11,176 bases of DNA from CAZHDI01 sp964531285 (GCA_964531285.1 CAZHDI010000108.1:1-11176), one strand, 5' to 3'. Shown: positions 1-6,913, counted from the first letter of the stretch. The notes: generated by a model not told the origin, from the sequence alone. Numbers and translations: made by a program.

Positions 1-41
1 TCGGGCCATACTGCCCGAAAGCATAAACCAGGGAGAATGCC

Positions 42-875
42 ATGTCAGACAGTCACACGCTGTATACGGTCGCCGATGGTATCGCCACGATCACGCTGAA
101 CCGCCCGGACAAGCTCAACGCCCTGACGCCGCAGATGCTTGGCGATGTCTTCCGCAATCTCAGGACCGCCGCTGCGGACGACGCCGTGCGCGTGATCGTG
201 CTCACAGGGGCCGGACGCGGGTTCTGCGCGGGTTTGGATCTTGAGGTCATCGGCCAGGGCACAAGCAGCACGGGGCTGCCGGCGCCCAACGAAGGGCCGG
301 CGCCCAAATGGGGCGATGACATTGGCCCTGCCCTGGAGCGGTTTTACTCCCATGGCTGGCAGGATTTCATTCTGGCCCGCAAACCGACGATTGCCGCCAT
401 CAACGGCCCCACATTCGGTTGGGGATTCATCCTGTCGCTCCATTGCGACATTCGGTTCGCGGCCCGCTCGGCCCTGTTCAACGCCACCTTCGCGCGCCTG
501 GGGATTCCGGCCGAGAAGAATGCCGGCTGGCTTCTCACACGCCTGATCGGCCCGGCCAAAGCCGCCGATCTTCTGTATACGGCGCGCCGCTTCGACGGCT
601 CGGAAGCGGAAACCCTTGGCGTCGTGAACGCAGCCATCGACGATGCGCAGCTGATGCCGCATGTGACCGACTATGCCAGGGGCATCGCGACCTACAGCGC
701 GCCGCGTTCACTGGCCGCCATGAAGGCACAGATATGGACCGCGCTGGATGATCCGTACAACGCGGCATTCCAGGCGTCGGATCACGAACAGCACCTCGCG
801 ACTCAGTCGACCGATTTCCGCGAGGGCTTTATGAGTTACCGGGAACGCCGCATTCCCGACTTCAAAGGGGAGTGA
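42..875 (+). CDS. Enoyl-CoA hydratase/isomerase (crotonase) family protein
   Basis: This 277-residue protein has the normal length of a single-domain crotonase, a family acting on acyl-CoA thioesters in the cytoplasm. The N-terminal TLNRPDKLNAL segment (residues 18-28), the first oxyanion-hole motif GFCAGLDL (60-67) and the second, AAINGPTFGWG (118-128), followed by LHCDIRFA (133-140), are all visible. The start is supported by AGGGAGA about 6 bases before the ATG. Aligning by eye to classical enoyl-CoA hydratase, the two catalytic glutamates (rat Glu144 and Glu164) fall on I130 and F150. The reaction is therefore unlikely to be ordinary hydration; an isomerase or another crotonase chemistry is possible. 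A loop at about 71-95 is typical of longer family members. The gene ends 6 bp before the GST-like gene, so the two are probably cotranscribed. Family assignment is sure; the substrate is unknown. Confidence 0.93.
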   Translation: MSDSHTLYTVADGIATITLNRPDKLNALTPQMLGDVFRNLRTAAADDAVRVIVLTGAGRGFCAGLDLEVIGQGTSSTGLPAPNEGPAPKWGDDIGPALERFYSHGWQDFILARKPTIAAINGPTFGWGFILSLHCDIRFAARSALFNATFARLGIPAEKNAGWLLTRLIGPAKAADLLYTARRFDGSEAETLGVVNAAIDDAQLMPHVTDYARGIATYSAPRSLAAMKAQIWTALDDPYNAAFQASDHEQHLATQSTDFREGFMSYRERRIPDFKGE

Positions 876-881
876 CCGGCT

Positions 882-2033
882 ATGGCTGATGCCTCGTCCC
901 CCTATATTCTCTACGGTAGCCATGCGTCCTATTACACGGCGAAGGTCCGGGGATATTTGCGCAAGAAAGGTATCCCCTTCGTCGAACGCTTGCCGAGCGC
1001 ACCGCGCTTCCGCGCGTATGTCCGGCCCGCATCGGGCAGTCACCGCATTCCGCAACTGGAGACCCCGGACGGCACGGTCATCCAGGACTCCGTGAGCATC
1101 GTCGACTATCTGGAACCGCGCCATCCATCGATCCCGGCCTTTCCGCCATCCCCGCGCCAGCGGCTGGTCACCCATCTCCTGGAACTCCTGGGCAGCGAGG
1201 GGCCGCTTCGTCTCGCTTGGCAGTTCCGCTGGTTCTTTCCTGAGGAAAATTATTTCTTTGTAAAGATGGAATTTGGCCGGTCGTTTCGGCCGCAGGGGAG
1301 CAACGAGGAGCTTCTCAAATACGGCGACGTCATTGCCGACCGCATGTTGAGCCGTGGGGTCTTGAAAGCCGATGCGGCCACGATGGCCGCCATGAAGGCG
1401 GAGTTCATCGCGCTCCTCGAGCTGTTCGAAGCGCATCTGCAACACTACCCTTATCTCCTGGGCGGCCATCCGAGTGCTGCCGATTATGCCTTTCTCGGCG
1501 CGCTGCATGCCCATATGGGCCGCGACCCGCTCCCTTTGCAAATCATGCAATCCCATGCACCCCGGGTCTTCCGCTGGGTCGAGCATTTCCTGGCTCCTGA
1601 AATTCAGTCCCCGGAGTTCTTCGACGTGCCGGTGGCCTATCCGCCGGATGACGACCTGCCACCTACGCTGATCGATCTGCTGAAATATCTCGGCGGCAAA
1701 TACGGCCCGCAGTTCGAGAAAACCGCGCTCGCCTGGGCCGCATTGTCGCGCTCTTTGATGAGCGAACCGCAAGGACATCCATTATCCAAGCCGGGAGACC
1801 AACCGCAACTGGGCCCGGTCACCATCGATTATCGGGGCGAGATCATGGACCTGCGCTGTCATATCCATCATGCCTGGCTGATCCAACGGGCCCAGCGGTA
1901 TTACAACAGCCTTGGCGAAGCAGACCGCACGCACTGTGATCCGCTGCTCGCCGCGTGCCATCTTGATGGACTCATCGCGGCGCAGGGCAGCCGCTGGATC
2001 GCCCGGACCGATCATCGCCTGCATCTTGAGTGA
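882..2033 (+). CDS. Glutathione S-transferase family protein, extended C-terminus
   Basis: The N-terminus is a thioredoxin-like GST domain: YILYGSHASYYTAKVRGYL (residues 8-26), then HRIPQLE with the conserved cis-proline at P57, then the glutathione-contacting QDS at 68-70 in IQDSVSIVDYLE. A helical GST C-terminal domain follows, with the typical YLLGGHPSAADY signature at 191-202. Classical GSTs have about 200-230 residues; this one has 383, with about 140 extra residues after the usual end, rich in H, W and Y and with no motif I recognise. A GGGGAG ribosome site overlaps the end of the upstream crotonase gene, so the pair looks translationally linked. It may conjugate or isomerise a product of the neighbouring CoA enzyme, but this is inference. 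The family call is firm; the substrate and the role of the extension are unknown. Confidence 0.88.
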   Translation: MADASSPYILYGSHASYYTAKVRGYLRKKGIPFVERLPSAPRFRAYVRPASGSHRIPQLETPDGTVIQDSVSIVDYLEPRHPSIPAFPPSPRQRLVTHLLELLGSEGPLRLAWQFRWFFPEENYFFVKMEFGRSFRPQGSNEELLKYGDVIADRMLSRGVLKADAATMAAMKAEFIALLELFEAHLQHYPYLLGGHPSAADYAFLGALHAHMGRDPLPLQIMQSHAPRVFRWVEHFLAPEIQSPEFFDVPVAYPPDDDLPPTLIDLLKYLGGKYGPQFEKTALAWAALSRSLMSEPQGHPLSKPGDQPQLGPVTIDYRGEIMDLRCHIHHAWLIQRAQRYYNSLGEADRTHCDPLLAACHLDGLIAAQGSRWIARTDHRLHLE

Positions 2034-2046
2034 TCATGACCGCACG

Positions 2047-2069
2047 CAGTACGGCAATACCGGTTACTG
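2047..2069. terminator. Possible hairpin between convergent genes
   Basis: CAGTACGG and CCGGTTACTG can pair around a CAATA loop, with a two-base bulge. It lies between the convergent GST-like and lysozyme-like genes and overlaps the last codons of the latter. There is no clear T-tract, so a terminator role is only a suggestion. Confidence 0.25.
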
Positions 2070-2951
2070 AAGAGCGAGGCCCCGTTCGAAGAAAACAGCT
2101 TCGTCTTCGCGGCGCTGCTTAAGCCGCTCATTCGTATACAGACGCTTCATCGAGCGGAACTCGGCGGGGACGGATGTAAAGGCACCGCTTTCCATATGTC
2201 CGCGGATCGCCCGCATCTCCCGGTACCGGTCGCCATCCAGCCTGAACCCGCCGCTGCCCCGGTTATACGCCAGAGAAATCAGAGCCCCCAGACTGTGAGG
2301 ATGCAATTGTTCGGTGTTCGGTACCGCCCATTGGACCTGGGCCAGAAAGGCCGGCAATGTCTTGGTCTCATAGACCGCGAGGGCCGCATCCCACGGCACG
2401 ACGATATCGCTCAGTTCAGAAACCAGTTGCTCGACCGCCGCGCGCCCTTCCGTACTGGCATTCACGCCAATCGCCCGTTCCAGACGGTTCAACTGGGCAT
2501 CGCCCAGATAGCCGCCCCAGCTGTCCCAGAGGTCTTCGCGCGAGACCGTTCCGACATTATAGCCAAAGCCGATCAAGACACCGCCCCGGCCACCACCATA
2601 ATGAGGGGCCTGCGCATAGGCTTCATACCGCTCACGGTTGGTCACCTCTTTCTCGATCATAAAGTCGAAGACCGCCCGGGAAATCGGCAAAGCCGCGGAG
2701 ACCGCACGGTCAGCATCGCCCGCTTGCGAGGGCGAGGGCGGCGCTCCGGAGTCAACCGTCCCCGGCTCCCCGGGCGCCTCGTCACCGACGGACAGCGCAT
2801 CCGCACGGCCCGTCTCGCCACTCGTCCCGGTCGTTTGCTCAGCACCCGTCTCCGGCGCTGTTTCAGGCGCCGTCTCGTCCTTGGATGAGATGATGTTATC
2901 GCAGCCGATCAGCAGCAGTCCTGCTGCGGCGATCAGGATGATCTGTCGCAT
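2064..2951 (-). CDS. Lipoprotein with pesticin/GH24-like lysozyme domain
   Basis: The start has a lipoprotein signal: a hydrophobic stretch ending in LLLIGC, with the lipidated cysteine at C17. Asp follows at +2, which in E. coli favours inner-membrane retention. Residues about 24-88 are an acidic, low-complexity linker rich in E, T, P, G and S with an ETAPETAPETG repeat. Residues about 90-295 resemble a lysozyme fold of the pesticin/phage T4 type: a glutamate-containing helix (FMIEKEVTN, 97-105), then GVLIGFGYNVG (124-134), which matches the family pattern GVTIGYGYDLG, then LWDSWGGYL and an AYNRG motif at 228-232. The likely role is binding or cleaving peptidoglycan on the periplasmic side. 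The usual catalytic Thr and Asp appear as L126 and N132, so activity is uncertain. The start is supported by AAGGGGGG upstream. The fold assignment is moderate; envelope location is well supported. Confidence 0.75.
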   Translation of the reverse strand: MRQIILIAAAGLLLIGCDNIISSKDETAPETAPETGAEQTTGTSGETGRADALSVGDEAPGEPGTVDSGAPPSPSQAGDADRAVSAALPISRAVFDFMIEKEVTNRERYEAYAQAPHYGGGRGGVLIGFGYNVGTVSREDLWDSWGGYLGDAQLNRLERAIGVNASTEGRAAVEQLVSELSDIVVPWDAALAVYETKTLPAFLAQVQWAVPNTEQLHPHSLGALISLAYNRGSGGFRLDGDRYREMRAIRGHMESGAFTSVPAEFRSMKRLYTNERLKQRREDEAVFFERGLALQ

Positions 2952-3193
2952 TCCGCCCCCCTTATGTTATGCGGCGGTCTTGATTCACCTCCAGCCGGCT
3001 CCCCATGCCGCCCGCCGCCAGTTTATCCAGAGTACGACGCAAAGGCGATGAAGGACAAGATCGTTGATCGATAATGCCCCGTGCGGGCCCGGCAGCGGTT
3101 GCCATGCAAATCGCGCACAATCATCTCTGCGGTCATGATCTCGGCTCTAATTTGATATTCTTGATAAAGACGATCATACGGTGCGGGTACGCC
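2952..3193. other. Intergenic region upstream of the lysozyme-like gene
   Basis: These 242 bases hold no convincing gene on either strand. They lie between the small membrane-protein gene and the lipoprotein gene, both on the - strand, and probably carry the latter's leader and promoter. A weak -35-like TTGTCC with TACTCT 18 bases downstream can be read on the - strand around 3020-3050, but I do not trust it as a promoter call. Confidence 0.4.
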
Positions 3194-3469
3194 TTATTGC
3201 GTGCGGCGCTGTCCGGTTGACGAGGTCTCGTCAGCCTCACCGACCTCGACCCGCTCGACGCCCTCGACAATATCGAGCAAGGATTTCGAGACTTGAAACA
3301 AGCCGAAAATGATGACGCCATGCTCGGCGCGCAGACCGAAGCCATCGAACGCCTCGAGGACGGTGGATGCGACCTCCCCAAGACCCGTGACCACCATGAG
3401 AAGGCCAACGACGACGCTGGTCATCGGTTGTCGGAGAATCCATGTGGCGCGGTGAACCAGATATTTCAT
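3194..3469 (-). CDS. Small membrane protein, two predicted helices
   Basis: The 91-residue product has a short basic N-terminus (MKYLVHRATWILRQP), a first hydrophobic segment MTSVVVGLLMVVTGLGEV at about 16-33, a second one, GVIIFGLFQVSKSLLDIV, at about 51-68, and an acidic, polar tail (VEVGEADETSSTG). This is the pattern of a small two-helix inner-membrane protein with both ends on the same side. I do not recognise a family. The frame stays open upstream to an ATG at 3550, but the first 27 residues of that longer form are polar and the 3469 start puts the basic residues directly before the helix, so I prefer it. The ribosome site is weak for either start. It points towards the lysozyme-like lipoprotein gene about 240 bp downstream, so an envelope-related role is possible but unproven. 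Confidence 0.6.
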   Translation of the reverse strand: MKYLVHRATWILRQPMTSVVVGLLMVVTGLGEVASTVLEAFDGFGLRAEHGVIIFGLFQVSKSLLDIVEGVERVEVGEADETSSTGQRRTQ

Positions 3470-3568
3470 GAGCGTTGCTCTCGTGTGGCGATCCAGGAAT
3501 TCACATGAGTGTCCGACGCGTGTTTTTGCGAGTTCCTGAATCAAAGTCACACGAGCAAGTTTATGGTT

Positions 3569-3646
3569 CTAGTGTCGTTTCGGTTCGGAAGTTCGCTATC
3601 GGACGATCCGCGAATTATGAGGCGAACTTTCGAACCACGACACTAG
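3569..3646. repeat. Inverted-repeat element with CTAG ends (MITE-like)
   Basis: A left arm at 3569-3596 and a right arm at 3622-3646 are inverted copies: CTAGTGTCGT plus GTTCGC ends match, with one mismatch and a 3-base insertion (TTC) in the left arm. The 25-base centre contains a small CGGA-CGA-TCCG hairpin. Both outer ends read CTAG, with TA at 3570-3571 and 3644-3645. IS630/Tc1-mariner elements duplicate TA and often insert at CTAG, so a miniature, transposase-less derivative fits. The whole could also be a structured regulatory element. It sits upstream of both divergent neighbours. Confidence 0.6.
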
Positions 3647-3838
3647 TAAATAAATCATATTTCGAATTACAGGCCGACATGGTGAAATATTCATGAAGAC
3701 TAAATCAGTCAGATGATCGGCTGATGACTTGAGGCTTTGGCAAGACTCTTGAGCCATAAGGGCTCGCAAGACCCCCGAACCCGGTCCCGCAGTGACACCC
3801 CGTGCCGGCGATGCGCCGCAACAGCCTCAGGAGCCTCC
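3647..3838. other. Leader region before the CoA-transferase gene
   Basis: No gene is convincing here. The CoA-transferase frame is open back to an ATG at 3737, but that stretch encodes an R- and S-rich peptide unlike the family. A hairpin can form from TCTTGAGCC (3747-3755) and GGCTCGCAAGA (3761-3771) with a two-base bulge and no T-tract. It may be a leader structure. No clear -35/-10 pair was seen. Confidence 0.35.
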
Positions 3839-5266
3839 ATGAGCCCGTTAGTAAGTAAACTGATCGAAACCGTCGGCTTGCCGCAGCCCAAGGACGATAA
3901 GGTCACCGTGGCCGGCACCGACCCGGTTGTCGACACGCCCTTCAAGGTCGGCGAAACCGCTGCGGCCGTCTTGGCCGCGCAGGGCTATGCCGTGTCCAAA
4001 ATCAATCAAATGCGCGGCGGGGAACCGCAGGAGATTTCCGTCGAAGCCAAGGCCGCGGCCCTGGCCACGGCGAGCGTGTTCTTCCAGTCGCAGCATGGCT
4101 ATCCGATCATGGTGCCGGAACCCGATTATCCGACGGTCGGCCTCTACCCGACGCTCGACGGACGTCACATTCTCGTCCATGGCGGCTATCCGGCGCTGCG
4201 CGACGGGATTCTCGAACTTCTGCGGTGTTCGGACAAAACGGCCTCGGTGGCCAATGCCATCTCCAAGTGGAATGCCTTCGAACTGGAAGAAGCGATCGCC
4301 GACAAGGGCCTGTGCGGCGCGGTGATGCGCTCGCCCAAGGAATGGCTGTCGCATCCTCAAGGCCAGGCGATTGCCGACACCCCGCCGGTCGAAATCATCA
4401 AGATCGCCGACAGCGATCCGGTTCCGCTGCCCGAAGCCACGCGTCCCCTGGAAGGCATCCGGGTTCTTGACCTCACCCATGTGATTGCCGGCCCGACCTG
4501 TGCCAAATCGCTCGCCGAACAGGGCGCGACGGTGATGCATGTCACCTGCCCTTTCCAACCCAACCTGCCGCCATTCGTTATGGACACGGGCCACGGCAAA
4601 CTCTCGGCCCTTCTTGACCTGAAGCAGAATGCGGACAAGGTGCGCTTGCGCGAGCTTCTGAAGACCACGGATGTTTTCTCGCAAAGCTACCGGCCCGGCA
4701 AGCTGACCTCCCTGGGCTTCTCGCCCGAAGGCATCGCGGCGATGCGACCGGGTGTCGTGGTCGTGTCCACCAGCTGCTATGGCCATGTCGGTCCTTGGCA
4801 TTTCCGCCCCGGCTTCGAGCAACTCGCGCAGACCGTGACCGGCATGGCAGCGGTCCAGGGCACCATGGACAGCCCCCAGCTCGCGCCCACCTTCCCGAAC
4901 GACTACATCACCGGCTTCCTGTCCTCGCTCGGCGTCCTCGCGGCGCTCTATCGGCGTGCCACCGAAGGCGGCAGCTACCATGTGCGCGTTTCGCTGTCGC
5001 GAACGGCCATGTTCCTCATGGAGCAAGGCTTGGTCGAACGCGGACAGCTTCCGCCTCAGGAGATCTCCGACGACTATCGCCAGTCTTACATGCGCGAGGA
5101 GGACAGCGCCTTGGGCCGTCTGAGTTATCTGGGACCGGTGATCAAATACTCCGAAACCCCGGGTCGCTTCGATCTTCAGCCGTTCCCGCTCGGTGCCCAT
5201 GAGCCGGTGTGGCCGGCCGACGCTCCGTCCGTCCGCGTCCCAAGCACGGTACCGCAGGCCGCATAA
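3839..5266 (+). CDS. CaiB/BaiF-type CoA-transferase, rearranged N-terminus
   Basis: Class III CoA-transferases move CoA between carboxylic acids in the cytoplasm. In this 475-residue protein the usual N-terminal start of the fold, RPLEGIRVLDLTHVIAGP, appears only at about 202-219. It is followed by HGKLSALLDLK (252-262), DVFSQSYRPGKLTSLGF (278-294) and GPWHFRPGFEQLAQTVTGM (318-336). Residues about 110-190 (RDGILELLRC, then GAVMRSPKEWLSHPQG at 160-175) look like the part normally near the C-terminus, as in a circular permutation. The catalytic Asp of formyl-CoA transferase (Asp169) aligns by eye with E327. Start choice: AGGAG lies 5 bases before the ATG at 3839, and the longer frame from 3737 is not protein-like. 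The patatin gene follows about 80 bp later. Substrate unknown; family membership is clear. Confidence 0.88.
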   Translation: MSPLVSKLIETVGLPQPKDDKVTVAGTDPVVDTPFKVGETAAAVLAAQGYAVSKINQMRGGEPQEISVEAKAAALATASVFFQSQHGYPIMVPEPDYPTVGLYPTLDGRHILVHGGYPALRDGILELLRCSDKTASVANAISKWNAFELEEAIADKGLCGAVMRSPKEWLSHPQGQAIADTPPVEIIKIADSDPVPLPEATRPLEGIRVLDLTHVIAGPTCAKSLAEQGATVMHVTCPFQPNLPPFVMDTGHGKLSALLDLKQNADKVRLRELLKTTDVFSQSYRPGKLTSLGFSPEGIAAMRPGVVVVSTSCYGHVGPWHFRPGFEQLAQTVTGMAAVQGTMDSPQLAPTFPNDYITGFLSSLGVLAALYRRATEGGSYHVRVSLSRTAMFLMEQGLVERGQLPPQEISDDYRQSYMREEDSALGRLSYLGPVIKYSETPGRFDLQPFPLGAHEPVWPADAPSVRVPSTVPQAA

Positions 5267-5273
5267 GGTCCAC

Positions 5274-5312
5274 AGGGAAGGGAGGCCGCACCGCTCGCCG
5301 CCTCTCTTCCCT
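5274..5312 (+). terminator. Hairpin between CoA-transferase and patatin genes
   Basis: AGGGAAGGGAGGC (5274-5286) pairs with GCCTCTCTTCCCT (5300-5312): 13 pairs, one of them a G-U, around a 13-base loop. It begins 7 bases after the CoA-transferase stop codon. The downstream T-run is very short, so it may act as a partial terminator or an mRNA-stabilising 3' structure, not as a full stop. Confidence 0.45.
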
Positions 5313-5347
5313 TCAGCCGTATCCGGATAATGGGATCGAAGGAGAGT

Positions 5348-6373
5348 ATGATGACTCAGATCGGCCTGGTTCTTCAGGGTGGCGGCGCGCTTGGCGCCTA
5401 TGAATATGGTGCGGTCACCCGTCTGATCGAGGACGGCGCGGAGCCCGTGGTTGTCTCCGGTGTTTCTATCGGGGCCATCAACGCCGCGGCCATCGCCGGT
5501 GCGCGGGGCGACAATATCACCGCATCGCTGCACAGCCTGTGGGAGCGCATCACAATCCCAGCGGTCCCGTTTCTGCCGCCGGATAAACAATCCACCCTCT
5601 CGGCCTTGGGTACACCCAATTTCTACCGTCCCCGGACCGACTACTTCTCTTTGGCGCGTTGGACCAGCCTGTGCGACGTGTCGCCCATGAAGCGAACACT
5701 GGCCGAGGTTTGCGACTTCGACCGCCTGAATGACACAAGCCGAGTGCGCATCGCGATCACCGCCACAAATGTCGCCACCGGAGAGTTGACGCGATTCTCC
5801 AATCTCAACGAAACGCTGAAACCGGACCATATTCTCGCCAGCGGCAGTCTTCCGCCCGGCTTTCCGATGACTGAGATTAACGGCCAGCACTACTGGGACG
5901 GCGGCTTGTTCGACAACACGCCGTTACGCGCACTGATGGACCTGTTATCCCCGAAAGAAGAGAAGTCTCTGCCCATTTTCATCATCGATCTGTTCCCGAC
6001 CCATGCCGCAATCCCGACGAATTTCCAGGAGGCCAAGGCCCGCGAGATGGAAATCTCGTTCGAGAACAAATTCTGGGATGAGTTCGGGGGTCCCGATGGT
6101 CTGATCGCTTATGCAGAGATGGTCGAGCAATTGGATAAGGATCTGCCGAAGACGTCGAAGGTGCGCAAAACGGACGCTTATGCTCTGCTCATGGAGTACC
6201 GCTGTCTGAAGAATTTGCGCGTCATTACCAGCCCGCACGCGCCGATGACCGGGGGAATGGATTTCTCCGCATACGGTGTCAAGACCCGCTATGAGCTTGG
6301 CTACAAGGCCGCGGACGCCTATCTGGCGGAAAACCCGCTGACCAAGACCGGACGGCAGCAACGCGCGGCCTGA
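5348..6373 (+). CDS. Patatin-like phospholipase family protein
   Basis: Patatin-type lipid acyl hydrolases use a Ser-Asp dyad to release fatty acids from phospholipids. All the expected motifs are present: the glycine-rich oxyanion loop QGGGALGAYEYGAV (residues 10-23), the nucleophile elbow GVSIG (38-42, Ser40) and the aspartate motif DGGLFDNTP (184-192, Asp184). The C-terminal part (about 235-335), with SFENKFWDEF and MDFSAYGVKTRYELGY, resembles the DUF3734-type extension seen in many proteobacterial patatins. The 341-residue length fits. An AAGGAG at 5339-5344 lies just before tandem ATGs at 5348 and 5351; the second has the better spacing, while an ATG at 5330 precedes the ribosome site and is unlikely. 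No signal peptide is seen, so it is probably cytoplasmic or membrane-associated. It follows the CoA-transferase gene with a hairpin between, suggesting linked lipid metabolism. Confidence 0.92.
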   Translation: MMTQIGLVLQGGGALGAYEYGAVTRLIEDGAEPVVVSGVSIGAINAAAIAGARGDNITASLHSLWERITIPAVPFLPPDKQSTLSALGTPNFYRPRTDYFSLARWTSLCDVSPMKRTLAEVCDFDRLNDTSRVRIAITATNVATGELTRFSNLNETLKPDHILASGSLPPGFPMTEINGQHYWDGGLFDNTPLRALMDLLSPKEEKSLPIFIIDLFPTHAAIPTNFQEAKAREMEISFENKFWDEFGGPDGLIAYAEMVEQLDKDLPKTSKVRKTDAYALLMEYRCLKNLRVITSPHAPMTGGMDFSAYGVKTRYELGYKAADAYLAENPLTKTGRQQRAA

Positions 6374-6397
6374 TCCCTCTTTATGAGATGGATCACG

Positions 6398-6430
6398 GGA
6401 GAGGGTCCGGCAAAAAGCCGGGCTCTCTCC
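6398..6430 (+). terminator. Intrinsic terminator after the patatin gene
   Basis: GGAGAGGGTCCGGC (6398-6411) pairs over 14 bases, two of them G-U, with GCCGGGCTCTCTCC (6417-6430) around an AAAAA loop. It starts 24 bases after the patatin stop codon. Only TT follows the stem directly, so the stem is strong but the T-tract is weak. Between here and 6508 I see nothing else. Confidence 0.6.
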
Positions 6431-6508
6431 TTGACGCAGCTGGCACGGCTGCATGATCCGCACGCATTCGATCAAAGGACCATGGTCGCTCAGAGCCCCA
6501 ATGCGTCG

Positions 6509-6848
6509 TCAGTATTGATACGAGAGTTGCGCGCCATAGACACGCGGTTCCAACACCGTGATGCTCCGGAACCGACCAACAAGCGGGCCTTCCTGCGTCC
6601 GGCGGATGATATCGTCATTGTCGAACGCATTTTTCACAAACAGGCGCGCCGTGAACGGCGACCAGCCGCGCGCCCGGTGTCGCGCCAAGCGGATCGGCCT
6701 GATCGGCGGAGTGAAAATCCTTGATCTCCGTATGGAGATAAGACGCATTCAGATCGACCTAACAGGCATTCGTAACCTGAGCCACAAACTCGGCCTCCGC
6801 GCCGTGGCGTGAGCGAGCCGGCGTATCACCGACATGGCCGTATAAGTC
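6509..6848 (-). pseudogene. C-terminal remnant of a TonB-dependent receptor
   Basis: Two - strand reading frames together give a broken receptor end. The upstream part reads ...HGAEAEFVAQVTNAC, a TAG stop at 6761-6759, then VDLNASYLHTEIKDF and DPLGATPGARLV, ending near 6660. A different frame then reads GWSPFTARLFVKNAFDNDD, followed by RSITVLEPRVYGAQLSYQY and a stop at 6509. These are typical late beta-strands of TonB-dependent receptors: the xYLHTEIKDF strand, the 'LFVKNAFDND' strand found before the end, and the PRxYGxQLxYxY terminus with its final aromatic residue. About 100 residues normally lying between the two parts appear to be missing, and no plug or N-terminal barrel is present. The remnant is bounded by the palindromic repeat on one side. 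It cannot encode a working receptor. Recognition is by motif only, not by a database search. Confidence 0.72.
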
Positions 6849-6860
6849 ACCGGATCACCG

Positions 6861-6890
6861 ACACCGTCATTCCCGCGAATGCGGGAAACC
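6861..6890. repeat. CGTCATTCCCGC-type intergenic palindromic repeat
   Basis: TTCCCGC (6870-6876) and GCGGGAA (6881-6887) form a perfect stem with a GAAT loop, preceded by ACCGTCA. The unit CGTCATTCCCGCGAATGCGG is of the kind scattered through many proteobacterial genomes (dRS3-like inverted repeats are the best known). Only one copy was seen here. Confidence 0.6.
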
Positions 6891-6891
6891 G

Positions 6892-6913
6892 GCGGGGCGG
6901 AAAACCGCCCCGC
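6892..6913 (-). terminator. Hairpin after the curli operon
   Basis: GCGGGGCGG (6892-6900) and CCGCCCCGC (6905-6913) form a perfect 9-bp GC stem with an AAAA loop (TTTT on the - strand). It lies about 50 bases past the stop codon of the last gene of the curli cluster, the right place for its terminator. The T-run after the stem is poor on either strand, and with the adjacent palindromic repeat it makes a tandem-hairpin end. Confidence 0.5.

Noticed and set aside
708..1778. A 356-codon open frame on the - strand
   Set aside because: It is antisense to the GST-like gene, whose domain motifs are clear; its composition is arginine-rich with no family signal.
2196..2888. A 230-codon open frame on the + strand
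   Set aside because: Antisense to the lysozyme-like lipoprotein; very rich in R and P and without motifs.
3569..3646. The inverted repeat as an intrinsic terminator
   Set aside because: It has long arms with a 25-base loop, no T-tract, and lies between divergent genes where no terminator is needed.
3475..3696. A 73-codon open frame on the + strand crossing the inverted repeat
   Set aside because: It has no ribosome site or family signal and crosses both arms of a palindrome, so it is more likely chance.
3848..5890. A 680-codon open frame on the - strand
   Set aside because: It runs antisense through the CoA-transferase and patatin genes, has no recognisable motif, and is R-, G- and H-rich as expected of an antisense frame in GC-rich DNA.
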